A stretch of DNA of 64,000 bases from contig NQMI01000069.1 of assembly GCA_002270565.1 (NCBI GenBank), forward strand, positions 62,001 through 126,000. The letters are read 5' to 3'. Position numbers and translations under genes: made by a program. Shown here piece by piece: positions 23,269 through 33,863 of the stretch. Numbering within the stretch: position 1 is the first letter of the stretch; every line of letters starts with the position of its first letter. The notes under the pieces are model-generated. The model ran no database searches. It was not told where the DNA came from and saw nothing but the letters and a program-made list of their open reading frames with translations. The DNA comes from Stenocarpella maydis (Eukaryota; Ascomycota; Sordariomycetes; Diaporthales; Diaporthaceae).

Positions 23269-23690
23269 CTAGATACATTTAAGCATGACTTGAAATCTGC
23301 TCGTGTGCCCTTTATCGTTTACCTTTACCTTTCGGGGCAGCGCCATCTCTTCAGCAAGTCCAACAGCAGCCACCACATCAATCAGCAGTTGAATTTCAGC
23401 TATGGGCGAGCCTGTTCCCAGCACCTCGACGGAGATACACCTGTCTTTTTCAAGCAACATGGAAACGTCGGAGAGAGTGAGCGTCAGCCCGTCCTCCGTG
23501 CAGGAGACAACCTCACTCAAGGACCGATATACACGACTGCAAGATCGGAGTGCTGCCCGTATTGCCCGAGATGTCGCTGGAATCCTCACGCTGATGGATG
23601 CGGCACCTAGTGGATGCAGCACCAACTCTGTTGCACCGACTTGCTGTGGGACCGGCCGACTAGCTAGGCGGTAGAGAAGGAATCAAAATC
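23269..23690 (-). CDS. Hypothetical protein fragment
   Basis: A minus-strand frame without stops runs from about 23,690 to the TAG at 23,269 (about 139 codons). It reads like a folded protein (for example RAALRSCSRVYRSLSEVV and LTLTLSDVSMLLEKDR), but there is no clear ATG. The frame opens just after a TAG-type acceptor (CCGCCTAG), suggesting the last exon of a gene or a truncated gene. No family recognised. A second short exon-like piece lies just upstream at 23,707-23,900. Confidence 0.4.
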
Positions 23691-23706
23691 GACTGCGAGG
23701 AATTGA

Positions 23707-23900
23707 TCATTCAAAAGCGCTAGTCAGGTTCCATAACGCGTCTTGATCTTTTTGATATCGGAGCACGCACTCGTCTAGAATCCTAGCCGCGTAGCTGTGA
23801 AACAGTCAAGGTTGAATGCAAACACCTCCTCACCCCACAAACTCGCTACGTAACTTGATCATATTGCCCCGCGTGAGGACTGTATCCAAATGTACAAAGA
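23707..23900 (-). CDS. Hypothetical exon pair
   Basis: A minus-strand reading LDTVLTRGNMIKLRSEFVG joins in phase, across a possible 39-nt intron (23,833-23,795, GTGAGG to TTCACAG), to YAARILDECVLRYQKD and a stop at 23,707. The intron is unusually short and the start is not defined. It overlaps the end of the F-box pseudogene in another frame, so it may be spurious. Confidence 0.25.
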
Positions 23901-23903
23901 GAT

Positions 23904-25135
23904 TCACGTCCTGTTAGCTATGAACCGGTGCCATCGTTTGGCCGCGCTTGCGCAGCCCTGTAAATGCGAAAGGAACCCCTTGCGCTCGCTAGACGTATAC
24001 ACCATACATCCACATGTGTAGCCATTCCGAAGCTCTCCGGTCTCTGGATTAATAGAGGGGAGGATGGTAAATGCTGTGAACAGGAGGATTTCACTGTGCC
24101 TGGACGGGGGTAACAGGCGCCCCAGCCTCTTTGCAAGTCAAGAGCGTGCTGGCCTGCTACTATGTATCGCCGACTCTGGAACTGCAAAAGTCCGGATTAG
24201 CTCTCCTATCAGCCATGTGGGCGGTTCTGGCTGTCAAGAATTACAAAAAAAAAAAAAAAAAGATCCTGTCCGTCAATGATTTCCTATGCAGGCAGCGGGC
24301 AAATCAAGAGTGCGAGGCGAGCAGTAAGTCCCTTTGTCCATGCCGCAAACATGTACCCGAGCAAGGATGAAGTCAAGAAGTCAGAAGCCAGCCCGTGGGA
24401 GCTGCTTACTGGAGTATTAATATAGCCCCAGCCGTATGAGGCAGGTATAGTGCGCAGGACCGGAAAGTCTCTCTTGATGACCCTGGCAGAAGGACTCCCG
24501 ATAACCCCTCGCGTTAGCTCACTCAGAAACGCAGGCTGCAGCTTGGCCTCATCCTTGAAACACACGAGGCAACAGCGCTAGACGGTGGGGATGCTCAATA
24601 GGCCACCGAATCGACTGCAAAAGCTTCAGCGGCTTGTTGTCAGAGCAGAATGAAGGGCGACCACGTCCGCATGGGAGGTAACCTGGGTGTTGAGGTAGAC
24701 CCAAAGACAATCGGCGGCGTGCCGGCCGACAAGGCGGAACTTTTTGATGCTGGCAAGTGCCCCGCGAGCATATCGGCCCACCTGGCTGAAGCTGAATGCT
24801 GAGGCGATGTCCAGGCGCAGACATACCATCTCCATGAGCTCCAGAGGCAGGAGGCCGAGCTGGCCGGGCCTAGAGACGGGCGTGGAAGAGGCAAGAGGCT
24901 GGAAGAAGGTGATTGGAGTCAGCCTAGGTGGTGGTCGAGCAGAGAAATCGTGGGAGCCAGCGGCAGAATTGTAGCGTGAGAATGCGGCAAGCCTCATCAC
25001 GCTCAGCGTTTGACATGTTGTCGGGGTCCATATTGGTCTGCGTAGCGCGGGATCGTAATCAAACGGAAACCGGAAGCGGGATTTGCAAATTACACGAGCC
25101 TTCCAAACGTAGATCAACTCTAGTTGCAGCTCCAA
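23904..25135 (-). pseudogene. F-box protein gene with in-frame stops
   Basis: The minus strand at about 24,880-24,680 encodes a typical fungal F-box start (LGLLPLELMEMVCLRLD, then FSQVGRYARG). The same frame continues through a TGA (24,626-24,628) and a TAG (about 24,580) into a cysteine motif RCCLVCFKDEAKLQ, then LTRGVIGSPSA and FPVLRTIPASYGWGY. The reading is lost at about 24,284, near an A-run. A C-terminal block PSINPETGELRNGY with CGCM and GFLSHLQGCA follows in another frame, ending at 23,904. F-box proteins of this fungal group share that layout: N-terminal F-box, CxxC-type middle, conserved end. Both stops can arise by a single C-to-T change, as in RIP leaking from neighbouring repeats. 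An alternative is unrecognised introns, but removing the stops would also remove the conserved cysteine block. Confidence 0.65.
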
Positions 25136-25863
25136 GTAAGGAAGCCCTCGTGCGTCCCGTATTGGACGTCAATCGTTCTGCTTACGGACAAATGGGTGAG
25201 CAGCCGGCTTCGAAACAACAGGGCAAACTTGATTCACTAGATTCATGGGCTCGAGCAGGAGAGGTGCCAGTCAAAGTGAAGAGAGGAAAACAAAACAAAA
25301 GCCAGGTGCCAGTCTGTCTCATCACCCGCTGTGACAAGTAGATGGATGGCCTCAGATGGTAACGCTCATTAACCTCGGGAGGTTGGAGATTGTGGTTGAG
25401 CTGAAGGCATCACCAGCCAGCCTACTTAGACTGCAGGCTGGGACTGCTAAGCCGCTACTTGCGTGTACAGCAGTTGATAGTACCAACAAAGCGGTACCCA
25501 TATAAAAGATACCAATGGATATCTAGGTGGCCTGCAGGGGTGCGGCCTTACCTAAGCTTGACGAAACGCGGACCCTGCCCTGCCATGCTGCTGTGTCCTC
25601 CTGAAGCTTTGACGCGTCGCGTATTTGGAGCTTCTGCAAAAAAGCATACCTTGCCCGTCGCCTTCCCAACCATCTCCCCCGTGTTTTCATTTCTTCTCCC
25701 TCTTGATCAAAATCATCAAAAAATCCACAGGCCAACGGACATACCATCTCCAACCAATTGGCTGCGGACGCGCTGCGTTGCGTTTTCCACCAAAATTACA
25801 CTCTTCCTCTTTCCCAGATCTCACCTTGCACCTCCACATACATCACCTACCACTTCATCCATC
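25136..25863. other. Intergenic; promoter side of the AT-hook gene
   Basis: The transition from repeat-rich to gene-rich DNA falls here. A C/T-rich stretch at about 25,660-25,860 precedes the AT-hook start codon, as is common upstream of fungal genes. No separate gene is seen. Confidence 0.5.
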
Positions 25864-26516
25864 ATGGCGCCCACAAAGACCGCAGCCAAGGGTCGTGCAC
25901 GCGCAGGTAGAGCTAGCGACGCCGCCGCCGCTCCGACTGTTGAGTCTCCCCCAGCCGCTTCCGCCGACGAGACCCCAAAGCGTCGCGGTCGCCCTGCCAA
26001 GTCCGATGGTGGCTCCAGCGGAAAGGTCAAGAAGGCCTACGTCCCCACCGGTCGCCCCCGTGGTCGCCCTGCCAACCCCAACACAAAGCCCAAGGCTCCC
26101 TACGTACCCACTGGCCGCCCGCGTGGCCGACCCGTTGGGAGCGGCAAGAAGGCAAAGGCAGCTGCAGGCGCTCGCGCCGCCGTTGCCCGCGCTGGCAAGA
26201 AGGGAGCCAGCGTCGCTCGTGGCGGGCCCAAGGGTCGTAAGTCTGACGCCGCCAAGGCTAAGGAGGACGAGGAGCTTGGCGAGGACGTGGACATGGAGGA
26301 TGACGACCAGGCCGACGACAACAACGAGCAACTTTCCGACGAGGACGGCGGTGAGTGAAGCGGAAGATGGCAAGTCTTGGATACGCCCCCCAACCCCCAC
26401 CTTTTCTACATCAACTATCTCAACGCTCAGGAGCTACCTTCTAACATGATGTGAATATTGCAGGTGACGGGCGCGGGATTTTGAATCGCGGGTCGGGACC
26501 TCTTGGTGAGGTATAG
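25864..26516 (+). CDS. AT-hook chromatin protein
   Basis: Starts at the ATG at 25,864 (MAPTKTAAKGRARAG), preceded by a pyrimidine-rich leader. The protein has three AT-hook cores: KRRGRPAK, then TGRPRGRPAN and TGRPRGRPVG. The last two lie in near-identical repeats (A/P)YVPTGRPRGRP. AT-hooks bind the minor groove of AT-rich DNA. A Lys/Ala-rich middle and an acidic tail (EDEELGEDVDMEDDDQ) follow, an HMG-I/Y-like layout. A likely intron at 26,351-26,463 (GTGAGT, CTAAC, TTGCAG) replaces the stop at 26,356 with one at 26,514, giving 179 residues; unspliced it would be 164. It is nuclear by inference. The wider frame open upstream from 25,459 is probably leader. Confidence 0.8.
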
Positions 26517-26997
26517 CTTTATCCACCTCTTCAACTTTCTTTGGTCGTCTTCTCAACGCGATTGCATAGGACAACACGAGCAACCGCGGTTTCTTCACAA
26601 TGGTCGGTCGTAAACTTGGACTTCAGTGATGAGTGGCGCGGTGAATGGCATTTTCGGACGGGCAAGCAGCTTATTTGCACGGCCTCATCTCCTGTTTGAT
26701 TAGTAATGAATTCTTTGGAGGCCACTTTCCTTCACCTGACGATGCTGGGAACTAGGCTGTTTGCGCGCAATCTACGAGGGGCCTCGAAAACGCGTGTGGT
26801 GTGATCGTGTTCTGTGTTTTGCTGTTTGGATATGCTGGGGTGTGCTTTACGACTAGGGAAAGGGTATCTATCATTTTCAATTAATGCCTTGCCATCCATC
26901 ATGTCCTCGTAATCAAGTCGAACAACGTGTCCCTCTGGAACCAGACGCCATAAACCGTAACCGAACTGGGCCGAGATAAGCCAAGTGAGGATAACAA
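26517..26997. other. Convergent 3' intergenic region
   Basis: Lies between the ends of the AT-hook gene (+) and the aprataxin-like gene (-). It presumably holds both 3' untranslated regions; I see no further gene. Confidence 0.5.
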
Positions 26998-28001
26998 TCA
27001 CTCACTCCTCCACTCGTTGAACTCGTCGTCAAGGTGCTTCTTGAGCTCCTTGAACTTGTTGCCAAAGTCCCTCCCGCACCGCCAGCACACCATGGGCCTC
27101 TCGTGCCAACCAGCCTGGCGCCGCCGGGGGTCGTCGGCGGCGAGGGGGAAGTCGTCGAGCGGCACGAAGAAGTCGGTGGTGAACGAGTTGTAGTGCTTCC
27201 TATTCTTGAGCCTGTCCGAGTGCATGTCGCGGGAGAGGACGTGCACGTGCAGATGGTTCATGCTGGGGCGCGCGTGCACGCCGACCTTGACCTCGAACAT
27301 CCAGTCCCTGCCCCGCGGGAGCACCACCCTGTCGTCGGCGTCCCTCTCGGGCTCGGCGTCGCCATCCAGGACGGCGCGCCGCGGGGCCTCGGAGGCGCTG
27401 TGCTCGCCCACCAGCCGCTGGAGCTCCCTGGAGACGAGGTCCTTGAGCCTGGACGCCTGGGCGCGCACCGAGGTCAGGAAACCTGCGTCCTCGAAGGCGT
27501 CAAAGGGGTGGAGCAGGGACTTGTCTGGGGACCGCGGGAGGAGCAGGCAGTGCACCGTCGCCTTGGGGAACAAGTCGGGTATGGCCACGAAGTCTGGTGT
27601 CGCGAAGATGATGCTGCCCGCGGGTGAAGTTTCGGCCTTGTGGATATAGACCCCCAGACCATCTCTGCCGGAAAAGGAGTTGGTCTTGGCCTTTGCCTCT
27701 GGCTTTGGCTTTGGCTTTGGGGCCATGAGTTCAGAGACTTGCCGAGGGCGGGCTGATTAGCTGGCTGGATCCCAGATGGTTCGGATACGAGTGCTGGCTT
27801 ACAAGCATCGCGGACTTTGGCCGGCTCGCCGGGCCTGTCTGATGGCAGCTCTACGCCCTGCATCTCGTCCTGTGTGATGGCATCTTCAGGATCCGCTGTG
27901 GGAGAGGCCTCGTCGCCGATCGGTGGCCTCTTCTTGTTCGGAGCATCTGGTGAGCCGGATGGGTGCCTCTTGGCTGGGTTACTCGGTGGCCCAGACCCCA
28001 T
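26998..28001 (-). CDS. hnt3: Aprataxin-like DNA deadenylase (Hnt3)
   Basis: Two exons, 28,001-27,803 and 27,752-26,998, joined across a 50-nt intron (donor GTAAGC, acceptor AATCAG), giving 317 residues. The N-terminal third is low-complexity, with Lys/Pro repeats after VSELMAPKPKPK. The HIT domain follows, with FVAIPDLFPK and the catalytic triad motif HLHVHVLS. The end is a zinc finger CWRCGRDFGNKFKELKKHL. Aprataxin removes AMP from abortive DNA ligation ends in the nucleus; HIT plus C-terminal zinc finger is the family hallmark. A longer in-frame start at 28,112 exists, but I prefer MGSGPP at 28,001. It is divergent from the helicase gene. Confidence 0.9.
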
Positions 28002-28747
28002 CTTGGCATGCGTTGCCCTGTGTGCCGCAAGAGTGCATACAAAGAGGCGATCTCGACAGTTGGAAGTGATCATATGTTGCGTTGCTCGCATCATTCTTAA
28101 CGACGGAAACATGTGACAAAAACGTCATTGAGCTTCACCTGCTAACCCCGCGGTTCCAGGGCTCCCCACCTCGCGTCGTGCGGCATCACTTGGACGGCAC
28201 GCGCGTCAAGCTCGCAAGCCACGATGGGCACTAGCATCAGACTATCTGGGCCCAAAAATTGCGTGCGAGTCTACTGGCTTCAAGGGTACTACCAGAAGTC
28301 GACATTTCGAGTATATGGTATATATGTTATACTGTTATGTAAGTAACAAGCATGCGTGAGAGGAGACATATCGGCTGGGAGCAATATAGATGTGACCCGT
28401 GTGAATATCAACTAGCAGCAATCCGTGGTCAGCGGAGGAAAATAAGAAGAATAAGAATGGGACAGTGCTTCAGGTGCACTGATCCGCTCACGGCCAGAGC
28501 TCCAGGAAATTTAGTGTACCCCTTGCCACTGTAACGCACTTCAGCCTTAGGGCCTCCGCTCCGCCCTCCACTGACAATTTGCCGGAAACCCCCCCCCCCC
28601 CAACCCGCCATCCAACTACTACGGGGGTTACAGATAAACCCTGATCAGTCCCAAACACCAAGACTTTCTCACTTTTATGTCCGCAGCGCCCGCGACCCAT
28701 GGGACCGCCCATCTTCTTCATTACTGTGTGACCGCCTCTTTGCAAAT
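28002..28747. promoter_or_regulatory. Shared divergent promoter region
   Basis: A 746-bp region between the starts of hnt3 (-) and the helicase gene (+). A C-run lies at about 28,591-28,602 and a TATATGTTATACTGTTATG stretch near 28,320. No further gene is seen; both promoters must lie here. Confidence 0.5.
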
Positions 28748-31700
28748 ATGGCTAAGAAAGGGAAAGAAAAGGCTGGCACTCCTGCCCCTGCGGCAGCCTC
28801 AAAAGTAGGAGCCGCGAAAGCCTCAGGGTCCAAAACGCCGGCTAAGAAGGCGGCGGCAGCAAACAAGGCAGCAGCACCCGAAGATGACCTGCTCATTTTC
28901 ACGACTGATAAGAAGAAGAAGAAGGCGGAACCTTCTGCCGCGGAGGCACCTCCCGAGCCACCGAAACCAACGGCGAAGCAGCTCATAGGAGGCCAGTCAT
29001 GGACTGGGAAGCTCCCGGTGAATCTTCTCTCGGAGCACTGCCAGAGGATGAAGTGGGAACGACCAGATTATCACCAGGTAAGGGCCACTCCCGGACTCCA
29101 AGACGCATTCACCCACAACAAGGACTCAGACGAGGGCCATGCCACATCGAGTTCTCCGGCATGTGGCTGCCCCTGTGAGGTCATCTCACTCAAGGTTACC
29201 GTACATCAAGATATCCCCTACAAGGATGTCCCGTCCATTCGAGGCTCCTACACCGGAGGCTGGCCCCCTCGGGGTGCAGGAGCTGGGCCTATTTACCTCG
29301 TCGGCTCGGGATATGGAACGATGCTGATGAGATCCCCATAGCGGAACAATGCAGATGGCTTCTCATCCATGGTCACCCTCAGCGCAAGGAACCCCAGAAC
29401 CAAGGAGATAGCCAGGCTTGAGCCTTTCAAGCTGCCGCCGAGCCATGTGCATCTGGCCTACAAGCCCACCGCCCTTGAGGCGAAGCATTTTGCGGCCACC
29501 TACGCGCTATACAGGGTGTGCAGTATGAAGAACATGAGCATGGTCCTCCCGCCCGACTACAAGTCGTTGTGGAAGGAATTCGAGGCCTTGAAGAAACAGG
29601 ATGTCAAGGAAGGCAAAGGCTGGATGTACGAGGCCGATCCCTTCAAAGCGCTCGAGGAGAGGCAAGCCGCAAAGGTGGCTGCTGAGAAGAAGAGGAAGGA
29701 GCAGCAAGCGATCAAGGAGAAGGCCGCTCAGATGCCGGGCGCCTCGGGCCTGGTGCTTAGGGGCAACGCTGCAGCGTCCGGTGGTGGCGGCCACAACCCC
29801 ATGAAGGGCTGGACCACCGTGCCCAAGATGGAGATGGGCAACAAGACAAGACAGCACTTGGAGGGCCTCCTCAGGCGTGACACAGTTTGGAACCCACACT
29901 CTGTCGTCATGAGCCAGGACCAGAAGTCGTCCATCGTCAAAGAGTTCAAGGATTTGGGCTTCCGGCCCAGCCATATTGAAGAGGCAGTCGAGGAATGCAA
30001 GGACCGCGAAGAGGCGCTGGAGTGGTTGTTGATCCATGTCCCTGAGGATGACCTGCCGAAATGGGCCTTGCCAGAAAAGTACGGTGCGGGTATATCTGTC
30101 GGCGCCACCGACCTGCGGAGAGAAGGTGCTGCGACTCGTCTGGCACAGTCCGGCTACTCCATCGAACTATGTCGCAAGGTCTACGACGACACCGGAGACG
30201 AGGGCAAGGCGGCCGAGGCACTTCAGAAAATCCTGCTGAGCAGCGGCTCCGACGTCGGGGAGCTCTCAATGGCTGACGAGGTCTTGTCTGCGGAGGACCG
30301 CGACCAGCAATGGGAAGACGAGCTGGCAAGCCTGGAGTCGCTCTACGGGGATCGGTATTCCCGCCTGGGAACAGAGGTCTGTCAGGTGCGGCTGGAGTCC
30401 GTCACAAATGGCGCAAAGGAAGATGTTGATGCCTCCGTCCAACTACGCAAATCGCCGCACTACCCATCTCAGCTCATCATTTCCGTAACTGCAGACCTCC
30501 CGTCATATATCAAGCTAAGTATCATCAAGAAGACCCTCGCGTACATGTCAGAGTCCCTCCAAGGCGAGGAGACAAAGATGTTCTATGTCATCAGCTGGAT
30601 ACAAGAGAACATCAACGGCATCATCGAGCGGCCGGGTGCGCTCCGCGACATTGCAGCTGTCTCTTCCACAGCCTCGGAAGAAAAGACGGTCTCAGTGCGG
30701 AAGCGGGCCAAGAAACCATCACGACACCCCAGCCCAATATCTTGGGTTCCCGAGAGTAGCGCCATTCAGAAGTGGATGGAAAGGCAAAAGTCACCCTCTT
30801 TCCAGAAGATGCTGTCACAACGCCGGAAATTGCCAGCATGGGAAGTCCGTGAGGATATCGTCGACACGGTTGAGGCCAACCAGATCACCATTATCTCGGG
30901 TGAAACGGGTTCGGGGAAGTCGACACAATCAGTACAATTCATACTCGATGACCTCTATGACCGAGGCTACTCCAAGTGCGCAAATATCATCGTCACACAA
31001 CCTCGCCGAATTTCTGCTCTTGGTCTGGCGGATCGAGTGAGTGAGGAGCGTTGCATGAATGTCGGTCAAGAAGTTGGCTACTCTATTCGCGGCGAGAATA
31101 AGACAAGTAGGGACACCAAGATCACCTTCGTCACGACTGGTGTGCTTCTCAGACGCCTGCAGACTTCTGGCGGCCACATCAAAGATGTAGTGGCTTCTCT
31201 CGCAGACGTCAGCCACATCGTGATAGACGAGGTTCACGAACGATCTCTTGACACAGACTTCTTGCTCAGCATCGTACGAGACGTTCTTACGAAACGCAAG
31301 GACCTCAAGCTGATTCTGATGAGTGCAACCCTGGACTCTGCAACATTTGGAGACTACTTCAAGGCCGATGGACTCCAGGTGGGATTTGTGGAAATCGCTG
31401 GCAGGACCTTTCCTGTCCAGGACTTTTACCTGGATGATATTATACACAAGACTGGGTTTACGGGTCAACACGACTACCATGACAGCAATGACCGCACCCT
31501 GGATGATGAGCAGCGAGTTTCCAAAGTGATCCAGAGCCTTGGTATGCGAATTAACTACAACCTCATCGTGGAGACTGCCAAGTGTATCGACGCGGAACTA
31601 TCACAGTCTCAGAAAGCAGGTGGCATACTCATTTTCTTGCCGGGTGTGGCGGAGATCAACCAGATCTGCAGGCTGCTCAGCTCCGTCACATCCCTCTATG

Positions 31701-33235
31701 TTTTACCCTTGCACGCCTCTCTCGAAACAAAGGAGCAGAGACGCGTATTTGTGGCTCCACCTTCGGGCAAGAGAAAAGTAGTCGTGGCCACTAACGTTGC
31801 CGAGACGTCGATTACGATCGACGATATTGTTGCTGTCATCGACAGCGGGCGAGTGAAGGAGACGAGCTACGACCCACTAAACAACATGCGCAAGCTGGGA
31901 GAGACGTGGGCCTCTCGAGCTGCTTGCAAGCAACGCCGAGGTCGTGCTGGCCGTGTCCAGGCCGGAAAATGCTACAAACTCTACACTCGGAATTTGGAAG
32001 AACAGACCATGATGGAGAGGCCGGACCCGGAGATACGACGAGTGCCGCTGGAGCAATTGTGCCTATCTGTCCGGGCGATGGGCAACAGAGATGTCGCTGG
32101 CTTCTTGGGCCGGACTCCCACACCACCCGAGGAGATAGCTGTTGGAGGCGCGATCAAGATGCTGCGCCGGATGGGTGCCCTCGACGGAGACGAGCTCACG
32201 GCCCTTGGCCAGCAGCTTGCCATGATCCCTGCGGACCTGCGGTGTGGCAAACTCATGGTCTACGGCGCCATCTTCGGCTGCCTGGACGACTGTGTTACCA
32301 TCGCCGCGATACTCAGCACAAAGAGCCCCTTCTTGTCACCTCCGGATAAACGAGAGCTGGCGAAACAGGCGAAAATGAGGTTCGCCCAGGGCGATGGCGA
32401 TCTTCTGACCGACCTGAGGGCTTTCCAGCAGTGGGACGAGATGATGCAAGACCGGATGCCGCAGTGGCAGGTCCGAGGTTTTTGCGATGACAATTTCTGG
32501 TCGTACAACACCATGTCAGATATTGCATCAACGCGGACGCAATATTACTCCTCTCTCGCCGAGGTAGGCATCGTCAGTTCGGCAGACGTCTACTCCGGGA
32601 GGTACAGGACTGAATCACCCTCGATGCCGCTTCTCCGAGCGTTGACAGCCTCAGCATTTAGCCCACAAATAGCGAGAATCCAGTTCCCTGACAAGAAATA
32701 CATGGCCTCTGTTTCCGGCGCCGTTGAGCTGGACCCGGACGCCAAGATGATCAAGTACTTCAATCAGGAGAACGGGCGCGTGTTTGTGCACCCCAGCAGC
32801 ACACTATTTGACAGCCAAGGATTTTCGGGTAACGCGGCATTTGTCTCATACTTTACACTGATGGCTACGTCCAAGATATTTATCAGGGATTTAACTCGTA
32901 AGTGACCCTACCTCGGGAGCATTCATTCAGGCTTACTTCAGTCCTCTTCCCATACCATCTGTTACTTATCGCTGACGGGCTCAGCTTTCAACGCCTACAC
33001 ACTCCTTATGTTCTCCGGGGCCATAGAGCTGGACACGCTAGGGCGAGGTCTTGTCGTAGATGGATGGCTACGCTTGAGGGGTTGGGCCCGTATTGGCGTC
33101 CTCATCTCGAGGCTTAGAGGCATGGTCGACACCATCATTGCGAGCAAGGTGGAGAATCCATCTATAGACCTCCGGGACAATGATGTTATCAAAGCGGTCA
33201 CCAAGTTGATAGAGCTAGACGGATTAGACGCGTGA
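28748..33235 (+). CDS. DEAH-box RNA helicase, DHX29/DHX57 type
   Basis: Three exons: 28,748-29,077, 29,342-32,897 and 32,985-33,235, total 1,378 residues. Intron 1 is long (264 nt, CAG/GTAAGG to CCATAG); intron 2 is 87 nt (GTAAGT, CTGAC, CTCAG). The Lys/Ala-rich start is followed by a UBA-like segment at about 300-350 and an RWD domain at about 430 (QWEDELASLESLYGDRY). The helicase core has GETGSGKSTQ at about 630, DEVH at about 738, LMSATLD and motif VI QRRGRAGR at about 974. HA2 and the OB-fold end follow (TPFNAYTLLMFSG spans the last intron). The layout matches the fungal relatives of DHX57/DHX29 and yeast YLR419W, a cytoplasmic ribosome- or RNA-associated group. Motif II is DEVH, a known variant in this group. 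Confidence 0.92.
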
Positions 33236-33863
33236 TCATTCACGCTCATGAGTAACATTTTCCAAGTTATTTATCTACTCTTGCAGCAATATACCCTGCT
33301 CTGTTCTTTGCTTCGGATTGCCTCTTACGCCGTCCGCTCACAACACTATCGCTTCCTTGTGTTATATATACCTCGTCCGCATCGTCGCCGCCCGGGCAGT
33401 TAGCGTTTATTCTTTTTAATTCTTTTTTGTGAGTAGAAGTCGTCGGATTTGGCCACTGGGAGCTCTTGCACATCGGATCTCATGAGCTCATTCAACCGAG
33501 TACTCGAGGAGCAGGAGGTACCTAGTTATATTTCCGCTGGGCAGAGGGGTCAAGGCCAGCGGCGGGAAACGCCAAGGGCGGGAAGTAGCCAACCGTTACA
33601 TGCGAAACGGGGTACCCCGCACGTGATTGGTGAAACGGCACAGCAAACGGCGTCAGAGATGGGGCCTCAGGCAGCCATGGTAGGTGGCCCCTTCCCCTGC
33701 AGTGCACGTCCCATCGCGCCGCCCTGTTCAATCGGAGGGACGCGGCGCTTCACTTGTTTATCACCACTTTTCTCCTACACCCATCCCCGCCCTCGACGCG
33801 CCCATCACCCGTCCAGACAATTGGCCTCCAATCTTTTCGATGCCAGTCGTCCGGCTGCCCCTC
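33236..33863. other. Intergenic; promoter of the cohesin gene
   Basis: Holds the helicase 3' end and the scc3 promoter. An open frame continuing upstream of 33,864 to 33,684 gives alternative starts for scc3. TACCTAG occurs at about 33,520. Confidence 0.5.

Noticed and set aside
23918..24187. 89-codon minus-strand frame
   Set aside because: Another frame here carries the conserved F-box protein C-terminus.
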